This document shows positions 33,093-41,272 of a stretch of DNA of 50,821 bases, piece after piece. This DNA is from CAZJHX01 sp964545715 (lineage in GTDB: Bacteria; Myxococcota_A; UBA9042; GCA-2863065). The position numbers and the translations under genes are program-made. The stretch is from NCBI GenBank assembly GCA_964545715.1, contig CAZJHX010000073.1, forward strand, positions 1 through 50,821. The letters run 5' to 3'. The notes beneath the pieces were generated by a model. It did not search any database, was not told the origin of the DNA, and was given only the letters and a program-made list of their open reading frames with translations. Each line of letters opens with the position of its first letter. Positions within the stretch are counted from its first letter, which is position 1.

Positions 33093-34528
33093 TGGCGTTT
33101 TCAAAAGTGCTGGTCGCCAACCGGGGCGAGATCGCAATTCGGGTCATTCGTGCGCTGAAGGAGCGGGGCATCGCGTCGGTCGCGGTCTATTGCGAGCCCG
33201 ATGCGGCGTGTCCACACGTCACGATGGCTGACGAGGCGGTGCTGCTGGACAGCTATCTGAACGCGGACGCGATTCTGGCGGCGATGACCGCAACGGGCGC
33301 CGAGGCCGTACACCCGGGTTATGGGCTGCTGAGCGAAAACGCGGACTTCGCCGAAGCCGTGACCGCAGCGGGCATGGTGTTTATCGGACCACCGCCCGCC
33401 GCGATGCGCGCCATGGCGATCAAGACAGACGCGCGCGCCACCATGCAGGCCGCGGGCGTGCCGATCGTTCCGGGCGGACCCATCGAGGCGGCGGCAAAGA
33501 TCGGCTATCCGCTGTTGGCCAAGGCGTCGGCGGGCGGCGGCGGCAAGGGCATGCGCCGGGTGGACACAGCCGAGGAGCTGGACGAGGCGGTAGCCGCCTG
33601 CGTGGGCGAGGCACAGCGCGCGTTTGGCGACGGGCACGTCTATCTGGAGAAGCTGGTGCTGCGGCCCCGGCACATCGAGATCCAGGTGCTGGCGGACGCC
33701 CACGGCAACGTCGTGCACCTGTTCGAGCGCGAGTGCAGCGTGCAGCGTCGCCATCAAAAGGTGGTGGAAGAGTCGCCGAGCGTGGCCGTGGACGAGGGTC
33801 TGAGGGCCCGAATGGGCGAGGCGGCGGTCGCGGCGGCGCGAGCGGTGGGTTACGTGAGCGCCGGCACGGTGGAGTTTCTGCTGGACGAGTCGGCGGGCAA
33901 CGCCTTCTATTTTTTGGAGATGAACACCCGCCTGCAGGTGGAGCACCCGATCACCGAGTTGGTGACCGGCGTCGACCTGGTCGCTGAGCAGCTGCGCATC
34001 GCGGAAGGCGAGCCGCTCGGGTATGGGCAGGAGGCGCTGTCGCAGCGGGGGCACGCCATCGAGTGCCGCGTATACGCGGAGGATCCCGAGACGTTCCTAC
34101 CCCAGATCGGCACCATCGAGACGCTGGTGGTGCCCGAGGGTCCGGGCATTCGGCACGACGCGATGATCTACGCCGGGTATGAGGTCGGAATCGACTATGA
34201 CCCGATGCTGGCCAAGCTGTGCGCGTGGGCGCCGGACCGTGCGGCGGCGGTGGCGCGAATGCAGCGGGCGCTGGCCGGCTATGTGCTGTTGGGACTGACG
34301 ACCAACGTGGCGCTGCTGCAGCACGTGGTCGGTCACGAGGCCTTTGCAGAGGGCGACACGACGACGGCGTTTCTGGAGGAGCACCCCTACGAGGCACCTG
34401 CGGAGATCCCGGACCTGGCGTACGTCGCGGCGGCGCTGGCGACAGGCCGCAATGCGGGCGCGGCGATGGTCAGCACGGAGGGCGGTGACCCGTTCAGCCC
34501 GTGGACCACGGTGGAGGCCTGGCGATGA
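33092..34528 (+). CDS. Biotin carboxylase subunit (MCC alpha, N part)
   Basis: A 478-residue biotin carboxylase. It shows KVLVANRGEIAIRVIRAL, the ATP-grasp loop AKASAGGGGKGMRRV, ECSVQRRHQKVVEE and FLEMNTRLQVEHPITELVTG. Most MCC alpha subunits fuse biotin carboxylase and carrier domains; here the protein ends after the carboxylase and the carrier is the next, overlapping gene (ATGA). Conserved catalytic residues appear intact. Together with the beta subunit this makes a three-polypeptide 3-methylcrotonyl-CoA carboxylase. Confidence 0.92.
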   Translation: MAFSKVLVANRGEIAIRVIRALKERGIASVAVYCEPDAACPHVTMADEAVLLDSYLNADAILAAMTATGAEAVHPGYGLLSENADFAEAVTAAGMVFIGPPPAAMRAMAIKTDARATMQAAGVPIVPGGPIEAAAKIGYPLLAKASAGGGGKGMRRVDTAEELDEAVAACVGEAQRAFGDGHVYLEKLVLRPRHIEIQVLADAHGNVVHLFERECSVQRRHQKVVEESPSVAVDEGLRARMGEAAVAAARAVGYVSAGTVEFLLDESAGNAFYFLEMNTRLQVEHPITELVTGVDLVAEQLRIAEGEPLGYGQEALSQRGHAIECRVYAEDPETFLPQIGTIETLVVPEGPGIRHDAMIYAGYEVGIDYDPMLAKLCAWAPDRAAAVARMQRALAGYVLLGLTTNVALLQHVVGHEAFAEGDTTTAFLEEHPYEAPAEIPDLAYVAAALATGRNAGAAMVSTEGGDPFSPWTTVEAWR

Positions 34529-34977
34529 AATTTCAGGGCCCCGAGGGCGACATCAACGTCGAGATCACGGCGACGGGTGCGAAGGTCGATGGCCGCGAAG
34601 TCCAATTCACGACCCGCCCCGGCCCGAACGGGAGCACTGTGTTTGTGATGGCGGACGGACGCCTGGTGACGGCGTATGTCGGCGGTGATCAGGTCTCGCT
34701 GGGCGGGCACATTTACAAGGTGCCCCCGGCGGTATCCAAGCGTCGCGGCGCCGCGGGCCCGGACGACGCCAGCCTGGTCGCGCCGATGCCGGGCATCGTG
34801 CTCAAGGTGCACGTGGCGGCGGGAGACGCGGTCGAGACAGGTGACACGCTGATGGTCGTCGAGGCCATGAAGATGGAGCAGCCGGTGAAGGCGCCGCGGG
34901 ACGGCACGATCAAGCGCGTCTGCTTTGAGCCGGGCGCGCGCGTGGGCCCCGGCGACACGCTGGTCGAGCTGGACTGA
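34525..34977 (+). CDS. Biotin carboxyl carrier protein
   Basis: A 150-residue carrier with the biotinylation motif VVEAMKMEQPVKAP near residue 115 and LVAPMPGIVLKVHVAAGDAV before it. The N-terminal about 70 residues are an unassigned linker/adapter, as in the BT-type domain of MCC. It overlaps the biotin carboxylase stop by four bases, and its own TGA shares one base with the ATG of the next gene. It serves the same carboxylase. Confidence 0.92.
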   Translation: MKFQGPEGDINVEITATGAKVDGREVQFTTRPGPNGSTVFVMADGRLVTAYVGGDQVSLGGHIYKVPPAVSKRRGAAGPDDASLVAPMPGIVLKVHVAAGDAVETGDTLMVVEAMKMEQPVKAPRDGTIKRVCFEPGARVGPGDTLVELD

Positions 34978-35534
34978 TGGGCTACGTCTTCGAGCCCGAG
35001 TCGCTTCACGAGGTCTCGCGGCTGGGCATCGGTCTGGACCCGGAGCCGATGTGTGATGCCGTTGTCGCCGAGCTGAAGCGACGTTACCCCGAGCACATCT
35101 CCACGGAGCGTAACTGGCTGTTCAACAATGCGGGCGGCGCCATGGGCATGATGCGTCTGCTGCACGCGTCGCTCACCGAGTACGTGATCATCTTCGGCAC
35201 GCCGATCGGCACCGAGGGCCACTCCGGTCGGTACGCGGCGGAGGTCTACGACTTCATGATGGCGGGCGAAATGTGGACCTATCTCGAGGGTGATATGCGG
35301 CGCACGGTGCATGTGCCGGGCGACGCGGCGCACCTCGATCGCGACCGCATCAAGGGCTATCGCGTCCCCGACTTCGCCTGGATGCTGGAGTACGGGCGCG
35401 GGCGCATCCCCACGATGCTGCCGTTTGGGTTGGCGGACTCGGTGCTGTCGACGCTCGACTTCCAGACGGTCGCGCGCACGGTGGGTCTCTATGCCCGGCT
35501 CACGGTCGGCCAGCTCTTGAAGGGCAAGATATAA
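34977..35534 (+). CDS. ERG2/sigma-1 receptor-like protein
   Basis: A 185-residue homologue of ERG2 (fungal C-8 sterol isomerase) and the animal sigma-1 receptor. The best matches are NNAGGAMGMMRLLHASLTEY, FGTPIGTEGHSGRYAAEV, WMLEYGRGRIPTMLPFGLAD and STLDFQTVARTV. The two acidic residues that meet ligands in sigma-1 (D126, E172) are present as Asp92 and Glu138. It lacks the N-terminal transmembrane helix of sigma-1 and starts YVFEPESLHEV, as ERG2 does after its anchor. It is translationally coupled (TGATG) to the biotin carrier gene. Whether it isomerises sterols or another terpenoid is unknown. Confidence 0.85.
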   Translation: MGYVFEPESLHEVSRLGIGLDPEPMCDAVVAELKRRYPEHISTERNWLFNNAGGAMGMMRLLHASLTEYVIIFGTPIGTEGHSGRYAAEVYDFMMAGEMWTYLEGDMRRTVHVPGDAAHLDRDRIKGYRVPDFAWMLEYGRGRIPTMLPFGLADSVLSTLDFQTVARTVGLYARLTVGQLLKGKI

Positions 35535-35621
35535 GCTCGGTTCGCGGAGCCCAAGCGAACGGTTCATGACCTGTTTGATCCGCGACCGCCCAAGCGCAGC
35601 ACAGCGTTCAGCGTTTGGTTT

Positions 35622-35640
35622 CGGGCTTGCACAAAGCCCG
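35622..35640 (+). repeat. Hairpin just before the DUF1592/DUF1588 gene
   Basis: CGGGCTT, loop GCACA, AAGCCCG is a perfect 7-bp stem ending four bases before the GTG at 35645. It could hide the ribosome site of that gene or mark the end of the leucine operon. The 110-bp gap has no other clear feature and no Shine-Dalgarno. Confidence 0.4.
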
Positions 35641-35644
35641 CAGC

Positions 35645-37429
35645 GTGAAACGACTATCATGCTTGCTCATCTGTCTTCTGACCGCGGGTTGCGCCGCAGA
35701 TACCGTCCGGCCGGCTAAGAAAGCGTCCGCCGAGCCGCCGGTGCAGGAGACAGTCGCCCCTCATCACAACCCCGTTGCGCCGTCCCCGATCGGCGAGGAG
35801 CCCGTGGCGCCCGAGACCGATCCGGCCGGGTATGTCCCTCCGGAGATCGGCTTTGCATGTGTGCCTGGAACGGACCCGAGCACGACGCTGATGCGGCGTC
35901 TCAGCAAGCGGCAGTACACGAACACGCTTGAGGCGCTGGCCGGGTCGTATTTCGACCCGCCGACGACGCTGGAGGTGTTGGCCGCGCTCGCAGAGCCGCT
36001 ATTGACCGTACCCAACGACGCCAACGCCAAGCTGCGCGCGCTGGATCAGTCCCTTACTCAGGAGCACGTGACCGGACACTTTGAGGTGGCGGCGGCGTTC
36101 GCCGAGGCGGCGACCAGCGACTCAACGCGTCTCGGGGCGCTGGTTGGCGAGTGTGCGGTGGACGGCGACCCGACAAACGACGACTGGTGCATTGACGACT
36201 TCATTGTGGAGTTCGGCGGGCGCGTCCTGCGGCGGCCGGTCACCGAGGCTGAGGCGGAGTACTTTCGCGAGGTCTACGATGACGACAGCGTGTCCCTGGA
36301 GGCGGTGCGGGATCTGGTCACGCTGCTGCTGTGTGCGCCGCAGTTCGTGTTTCACGTGGAAAACGGGACCGCGGCCGTGGCCTCAAGCCCGGATCTGTAC
36401 GCCGTCTCGGCGTACGAGCTGGCGTCGCGCTTGAGCTTCTTGTTTTGGCAGAGCATGCCGGATGCGGAGCTTGTTGCGGCGGCGGCGGACGGCAGCCTGC
36501 TGACCGAGGACGGATACGCGGCGCAGGTCCAGCGCGTGTTCGCCGATCCGCGCACCCAGGGGGCATTGGACGGCTTCTTTTCTCAGTGGCTGCACATCGA
36601 GGACACGCTGCAGCACTCCGAGGTGCAGCGAGACATGCACGAGGAGGTGCGGGACCTGGTCCGGCACACCGCCTGGGACACCGCCGGCGGGTTCAGCGAC
36701 CTGTTCATGAGCACCGCGAGCTTTGCCAAAACCAAGGCGCTGGCCGACGTCTACGGCGTGCCCGTGTGGGTCGAAGGCACTCCGCCTCCCGTGTTGCCGG
36801 CCGGTGAGCGGGCGGGGCTGTTGACGCGCGCGGCGTTCGTGGCCAGCGCCGGGCTGCGCACCAAGCCCATCATGAAGGGCATCTTCATCCGCGAGCGCAT
36901 CCTGTGCGACGAGCTGGGCGCGCCGCCTCCGGAGGCTCAGAACGCCAAGCCGGACTTTAGTACGCCGATGACGACGCGCGAGCAGACCGCAGAGCTGACG
37001 CAGCAGCCCGGGTCGGCCTGCGCCGGTTGCCACAACGTGATCAACCCGCTGGGCTTCGCCACCGAGAGCTACGGCCCGGACGGGCGCTTTCGCACGGAAG
37101 AGGACGTGCTGGACACGGACGGCGCGCTGGTGGCGACCCTGCCGATCGACACCAACGTCGTGCCTGCGGCCGCCTTCACCGACCCGCGATGGGCGTCAGA
37201 CGGCATCGAGATGAGCGCGCTGGTCCTCGACAGCGGCAAGGCGCAGGCCTGCTTCGCGCGCCACTACTTCCGGTTTGCCACCGGGCGACTCGAAGATCTG
37301 ACCCAGGACGCGTGTGTCCTGGAGCAGCTGCGCCAGGGCCTGGAGGGCACCGGCGCGTCGCTGCGAGACACGCTCAAGAGCGTGGCCCTGATGCCTGAGT
37401 TCAAGCTGCGAAAAAGAGGTGCGAAATGA
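35645..37429 (+). CDS. DUF1592/DUF1588 family cytochrome-type lipoprotein
   Basis: About 594 residues; GTG start with a lipobox (LLTAGC). Domains of the planctomycete/myxobacterial set are visible: a DUF1587-like start (LMRRLSKRQYTNTLEALAG), DUF1595/1592 (FGGRVLRRPVTEAEAEYF, YELASRLSFLFWQSMPDAEL) and DUF1588 (RAGLLTRAAFVASAGL, RTKPIMKGIFIRERILCDEL), then a single CxxCH motif in SACAGCHNVINPLGFA and a DUF1585-like end. The CxxCH suggests covalent haem c. It is paired by a four-base ATGA overlap with a DUF1552 protein, the standard arrangement. The pair's reaction is unknown. Confidence 0.88.
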   Translation: MKRLSCLLICLLTAGCAADTVRPAKKASAEPPVQETVAPHHNPVAPSPIGEEPVAPETDPAGYVPPEIGFACVPGTDPSTTLMRRLSKRQYTNTLEALAGSYFDPPTTLEVLAALAEPLLTVPNDANAKLRALDQSLTQEHVTGHFEVAAAFAEAATSDSTRLGALVGECAVDGDPTNDDWCIDDFIVEFGGRVLRRPVTEAEAEYFREVYDDDSVSLEAVRDLVTLLLCAPQFVFHVENGTAAVASSPDLYAVSAYELASRLSFLFWQSMPDAELVAAAADGSLLTEDGYAAQVQRVFADPRTQGALDGFFSQWLHIEDTLQHSEVQRDMHEEVRDLVRHTAWDTAGGFSDLFMSTASFAKTKALADVYGVPVWVEGTPPPVLPAGERAGLLTRAAFVASAGLRTKPIMKGIFIRERILCDELGAPPPEAQNAKPDFSTPMTTREQTAELTQQPGSACAGCHNVINPLGFATESYGPDGRFRTEEDVLDTDGALVATLPIDTNVVPAAAFTDPRWASDGIEMSALVLDSGKAQACFARHYFRFATGRLEDLTQDACVLEQLRQGLEGTGASLRDTLKSVALMPEFKLRKRGAK

Positions 37430-39009
37430 GTCAGAAGACCAACGGTTCCATGTCATCGCGACGACAGTTTCTTCGGGGCGCAGGCGGGTTCGCCCTGGCC
37501 CTGCCTTTTCTGGGCTCCCTGGTGCCGCGCGAGGCGCTGGCGGGCACACCGCCGTACGCGGCAAACCCGCGGTTTGTGGCCTTTGCCACGCATCACGGGG
37601 GCGTCTGGCCGCAGAGCATGTGGCCCGGGCTCGACACGATGCCAAACCAGGAGACGCTGTTTGCCGGCCACGACATGCACTGGGGCGGGCTGCAGAGAAC
37701 GGTGCAGGGCTCCAAAGCGTCGCTGTCGCCCGTCTTGACGGCCCACAAGGACCTGTTGACCGAAAGCGTGGCGAGCAAAATGAACGTGCTGCGCGGCCTT
37801 GATGTCATGTTCTACATCGCCCACAACACGGGTGGGCACCTGGGCAACTTCGCCCGCAACGACGGCAACGACGAGACGCTGCCGGACCTGGAGTGGGTGC
37901 CGACCATCGATCAGGTGATGGCGTGGTCGCCGTCGTTCTACCCCGATCTCAGCAGCATCAAGCAGCGGTCGATGCACATCGGCTTTGCGGGGCAGTGGAA
38001 CGGCAACGGCGCCTTCTCGTGGGGTCACTCCAGCCCCAGCCAGAAGTCCGGCGACATCGTCTACGTACCGACATCGCACAGTCCTCAGGACCTGTTCAAC
38101 GCCATCTTCGTCCCGGACGCGCCGGCGGCCCCGGCCCCGCGGACGCCGGTGGTGGACCGGGTCATCGAGCACTATCGGCGCCTGCGCGACGGGGTCTTCG
38201 GCGACGCGTCCCGCATCTCGGGCGCGGACAAGCAGAAGCTGTCCGACTACATGGACCGCCTGGACGAGCTGGAGCGCAAGCTCAACGTGCAGGCCGCGTC
38301 GTGCGGGGACGTGAACAACCCGGGCAACTTCATCATCAACGACTGGGGCCAGTACAGCTCGCAGCCGCCGATGCAGGCCCAGCACTATCAGATCTACAAC
38401 GACGTGATCGTGGCGGCGTTCATGTGCGGCACGTCCCGCATCGCGGTGGTGGGGTGCGACGACACGTTCGGCGACGCGTCCTTTGCCGACTGGCACCAGG
38501 ACGTGGCCCACAAGGCCGCCGGCGAGCCGGACAAGCAGAAGATCATCGCCGACGCGCACCAGTTCTTCTTTGAGAACGTCTACATGGACCTGGTCAGCAA
38601 GCTCGACGTCGAGGAGGCCGACGGCAAGACCCTCCTCGACAACACCCTTGTTCAATGGACCCAGGAGTCCGGTATGGCCACCCACCACTCATTCTCGGTG
38701 CCGGTCATCACGGCGGGCAGCGCCGCGGGCTTCTTGGAGACCGGGCAATACATCGACTACCGCGACCGCGACAACATGGGCCTGCTGCCACCGTGGGACG
38801 TGGAGTTCGAGGTCGAGAAGCAGCAGCGTCCGGGCCTCAGCTACAACCAGTATCTGGGCACCGTGCTGCAGGCGATGGGGCTGAAGCCCGACGAGTACGA
38901 GAAGCCCGGCGCGCCCGGCTACGGCGACCCGCTGAACACACACCCCAAGGCGTATGGGCCGCACATTCTGGAGACGGCGGGGCAGGTGCTGCCCAGGCTG
39001 AAGGCATGA
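37426..39009 (+). CDS. DUF1552 family Tat-exported protein
   Basis: A 527-residue protein with a Tat signal (SSRRQFLRGAGGFALALPFLG). The body has DUF1552 features: FVAFATHHGGVWPQSMWPG, LRGLDVMFYIAHNTGGHLGN and NTLVQWTQESGMATHHSFS. It is coupled to the preceding DUF1592/DUF1588 gene. Its last ten residues, AGQVLPRLKA, are encoded by the first copy of a repeat that recurs three more times downstream, so its 3' end marks the left edge of the accessory island. No enzyme activity is known. Confidence 0.88.
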   Translation: MSQKTNGSMSSRRQFLRGAGGFALALPFLGSLVPREALAGTPPYAANPRFVAFATHHGGVWPQSMWPGLDTMPNQETLFAGHDMHWGGLQRTVQGSKASLSPVLTAHKDLLTESVASKMNVLRGLDVMFYIAHNTGGHLGNFARNDGNDETLPDLEWVPTIDQVMAWSPSFYPDLSSIKQRSMHIGFAGQWNGNGAFSWGHSSPSQKSGDIVYVPTSHSPQDLFNAIFVPDAPAAPAPRTPVVDRVIEHYRRLRDGVFGDASRISGADKQKLSDYMDRLDELERKLNVQAASCGDVNNPGNFIINDWGQYSSQPPMQAQHYQIYNDVIVAAFMCGTSRIAVVGCDDTFGDASFADWHQDVAHKAAGEPDKQKIIADAHQFFFENVYMDLVSKLDVEEADGKTLLDNTLVQWTQESGMATHHSFSVPVITAGSAAGFLETGQYIDYRDRDNMGLLPPWDVEFEVEKQQRPGLSYNQYLGTVLQAMGLKPDEYEKPGAPGYGDPLNTHPKAYGPHILETAGQVLPRLKA

Positions 39010-39026
39010 CGAACCGGCCGCTCGCG
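38977..39026 (+). repeat. Junction repeat copy 1 (3' end of DUF1552 gene)
   Basis: The core contains GGGCAGGTGCTGCCC, which is itself a 6-bp inverted repeat, then CAGGCTGAAGGCATGACGA. This copy is in frame and ends the intact DUF1552 gene (AGQVLPRLKA). Copies at 40571 and 42998 match it perfectly over the first 22 bases. It is the left end of the island. Confidence 0.75.
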
Positions 39027-39146
39027 ACTCGGTGTACATCGAGTCGTAGACTGATCACGGTCACTCCCCATCACCACGCCACGGCGCCTGCCATCGTACG
39101 AGCAATCGCCGGCGCCAATATCGGGTTGAACACCGTCGCCTGGCCC

Positions 39147-39510
39147 GACGCAAACCGGCGGCGAGCCCAGACACGTCAGCCCGTCAACGCACAGCAGGTC
39201 ACCGCGCTGTGAGTCGCAGCTCTGCCCTTCGCCGGCACAGTACAGTGCTTGGCACAAAGGCCGGAGACAAGACCGTACTGCATCGCTCACCCGGCCCGCA
39301 GTCGGTCTGGTCGGCACAGACGGTTTCAGTAACGCAGTCACCGGCCACAGGCACGTCCACCGGCGGGGCGTCCACCGCGACGTCCGGGCCCGGCGTGTCC
39401 GCCGCGGACTGCGCCGCGTCCACGGTCTTGCCGGAGCCGCCACCACCGCGGCCTGCCGGCGTGCACGCCAGCGGTATCAGACAGACAGCGGCGACTATCA
39501 GACGGTGCAC
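39147..39510 (-). pseudogene. Frameshifted Cys-rich lipoprotein gene
   Basis: From the GTG at 39510 the reverse strand reads a signal ending IPLAC, a Gly/Asp/Pro linker and CVTETVCADQTDCGPGERC. Near 39275 the sense frame shifts: the next frame continues PLCQALYCAGEGQSCDS and then LLCVDGLTCLGSPPVCV, the expected Cys-rich tail. One indel, real or a sequencing error, breaks it. The end of the original gene is not clear. Confidence 0.6.
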
Positions 39511-39544
39511 TGGTAAAGGCTAGCCGGAAGCACGGAACGGACAC

Positions 39545-39559
39545 GATTGCCTTGCAATC
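39545..39559. repeat. Inverted repeat upstream of RAYT copy 1
   Basis: GATTGC-CTT-GCAATC is a perfect 6-bp stem with a 3-nt loop, 30 bp before the transposase start. REP-associated transposases often lie beside such short hairpins, but there is no second copy beside RAYT copy 2, so the link is weak. Confidence 0.3.
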
Positions 39560-39588
39560 ACCCTTTCACATATGTACGCTCAATCAAT

Positions 39589-40299
39589 ATGACTCGAAGC
39601 ACCACAACAACGCAGCTGGGCCTGGCTTTTCGCAGGTGGGGTGGTCAGCGGAAGGGTGCCGGCCGCAAGCGGGGCGGTGGTAGTGGGCTGCGGCATCAGC
39701 GTCGAGCGCGGGTCACCCGGCACACCCCGGTGCATGTGACGCTGCGGATCAAAGGTGGACTACCCAACCTGCGCGGACGGGCCTACGGCGCGGTGCGCGG
39801 CGCATTGGCGATCGCGGCCACCCGACTCGGTGTGCGCATCACCGATTGGTGTGTGCAGCGCAACCACCTGCACCTGATCGTGGAGGCCGGCGACGAGCGC
39901 AGCCTGGGTCAAGCCATGAAAGGCCTGGCCGTGCGCGTGGCCCGGCGCGTCAACCGGCGGTGGAAGCGCCGCGGCGCCGTGTTCCCGCACCGCTATCACG
40001 CCGAGGTGCTCCGCACGCCCACCCAGATGCGCAACGCGCTGCTGTATGTGCTCAACAACAGCCGAAAGCATGCATGGCAGCGCGGCGAAGGGGCGCCCCA
40101 CGACCAGCACGACCCGTGGTCCAGCAGCCTGGCGTTCGACGGCTGGCACGACGCGCCGACGGGCCCCGACCCGCCCGATTCGGTTGGCTGCGCGCCCCCG
40201 CGCTCGTGGCTGAGGTCCCACGGATGGCGAGAGCGGGGCGGCGGCCCGTTGAGCATCTACGCTGTGCCGGGCGTCGATCAGCCGCGGCGCCGACGGTAA
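39589..40299 (+). CDS. REP-associated tyrosine transposase (RAYT), copy 1
   Basis: A 236-residue Y1/HUH transposase. The HUH-type motif is NHLHLIVEA, and the catalytic Tyr is likely in RNALLYVLNNSRKH. The basic N-terminal stretch RRWGGQRKGAGRKRGG is a typical RAYT feature. RAYTs mobilise short palindromic REP/BIME elements as single copies. The ATG at 39589 was chosen over the longer 39547 frame. Copy 2 at 44194 is almost identical from about residue 8 to 230, which points to recent duplication or gene conversion. Confidence 0.85.
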   Translation: MTRSTTTTQLGLAFRRWGGQRKGAGRKRGGGSGLRHQRRARVTRHTPVHVTLRIKGGLPNLRGRAYGAVRGALAIAATRLGVRITDWCVQRNHLHLIVEAGDERSLGQAMKGLAVRVARRVNRRWKRRGAVFPHRYHAEVLRTPTQMRNALLYVLNNSRKHAWQRGEGAPHDQHDPWSSSLAFDGWHDAPTGPDPPDSVGCAPPRSWLRSHGWRERGGGPLSIYAVPGVDQPRRRR

Positions 40300-40331
40300 C
40301 TGTGCGAGTCATAAGCGAGCGCTTCGACCGT

Positions 40332-40508
40332 CTACAGCGAACACCGGCCGGCGGCGCAGGCGAGTTCTTCCTCGCACTGATAGTCCCACAGACACCACGC
40401 GTCCTGGCCGCCGCGAGGCAGGCACATCGCCGGGGTGAAGGCTTGGTTGCACACCAGCGCGACGCATCGGTCGACGGGGCCGAGATGAGCACGCATAGAG
40501 TCAGCCAT
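40332..40508 (-). pseudogene. Cys-rich lipoprotein C-terminal fragment
   Basis: A 58-codon reverse frame encodes CVALVCNQAFTPAMCLPRGG, then QDAWCLWDYQCEEELACAAG and a final RCSL. This is the spacing of the Cys-rich tails in the lipoproteins of this window, but there is no signal peptide or linker. The 5' side has been cut off, apparently near junction repeat copy 2 (40571). It is below normal ORF cut-offs. Confidence 0.5.
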
Positions 40509-40570
40509 CGCATGACGGCTGTACCGGCATGTTGGCCGGCTCTCATGAGCGCCCGCTACCCGGCAAGTCA

Positions 40571-40620
40571 GCGGGGCAGGTGCTGCCCAGGCTCAAGGCA
40601 TACCGAGCCGCGCACCGGCT
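40571..40620 (+). repeat. Junction repeat copy 2
   Basis: It is identical to copy 1 for 22 bases (GCGGGGCAGGTGCTGCCC and onwards) and then reads CTCAAGGCATACCGAGCCGC. In frame it would again encode AGQVLPRLKA, followed by sequence similar to the reverse complement of the kinase gene's 3' end. There is no functional gene here. Confidence 0.7.
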
Positions 40621-40821
40621 TCGCACTTGACGTGTGGCGCGAGACGGATCCTCTCACTTTGGGCCTGGGTCCGAGACTCGGCCTCGTCAACCGCCTGAAA
40701 TCACGTCCTCTACCCGCGGCACGCCCTTCGATGACTGCCCGGAGCCCGAATCGCAGGACAGCCGCCTGTGTTGGCCTACGCGGCTGAGCAGATTGCTTCC
40801 GACAGGTGTACCGCGTGACCG

Positions 40822-40968
40822 GTGAGCGAACCGCTCCGGTTCCTCGTGGACGTTGGCGTAGGGCGCGGCGTCGCGCAGGGGCTGGCCGAGGGCGGACACG
40901 ACGGGATCAGCGCCCACCCCGGCGACAGCCGGTTGACCCCACCGACACCCTGCTCTACAGTTCTGTAG
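40822..40968 (+). pseudogene. DUF5615 (PIN-like) toxin fragment
   Basis: The 48-codon frame contains FLVDVGVGRGVAQGLAEGGH then DGIS, which matches the N terminus of PIN-like DUF5615 proteins (FLVDxxVGxxVxxxLxxxGHDV). It stops after about 48 residues, just before the next gene's ribosome site, so it is a truncated remnant. 40625-40820 shows nothing else recognisable. Confidence 0.45.
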
Positions 40969-40981
40969 AAGGAGGTACCCC

Positions 40982-41272
40982 ATGGCCCGAACGCAGATCT
41001 CCGCATTCATCTCCGACGAGACGCGCAACCGTCTGGAGAAATACGTCAGGTCTCACGGAATGAAGAAGGCCGCCGTCGTGGAACGGGCGCTCCTCCACCA
41101 CCTACAAGCGCTGGAAGAGCTGCCCGCCGACATCGTCCTCCCGCCGCGCCTGCTACTTGGGCCCGAGGGCTTCGGGCGGGTCGTCGAGCGCCTGGAAGAG
41201 GCGAGGGAGCCGACTCCGGCGATGAAGGCGCTGTTCGCTGAGGGCGACGAAGCCGAGGGCGATTCCGCGTGA
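40982..41272 (+). CDS. RHH-type antitoxin
   Basis: A 96-residue protein with an N-terminal ribbon-helix-helix (QISAFISDETRNRLEKYVRS followed by GMKKAAVVERALLHHLQALEEL) and an acidic C-terminal tail (LFAEGDEAEGD) that can occupy the toxin. AAGGAGGT seven bases before the ATG is a near-perfect ribosome site. Its stop overlaps the start of a GNAT acetyltransferase (GTGA), the layout of TacA-TacT/AtaR-AtaT modules. It likely autoregulates the pair. Confidence 0.8.
   Translation: MARTQISAFISDETRNRLEKYVRSHGMKKAAVVERALLHHLQALEELPADIVLPPRLLLGPEGFGRVVERLEEAREPTPAMKALFAEGDEAEGDSA

Noticed and set aside
37453..38688. 411-codon reverse frame opposite the DUF1552 gene
   Set aside because: Antisense shadow of a conserved gene; Arg/Val/His-rich with no domain.
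39025..39046. CGACTC...GAGTCG hairpin after DUF1552 as a terminator
   Set aside because: The 6-bp stem has a 10-nt loop and no U-tract, and it lies at the edge of the island, so a terminator call is not supported.
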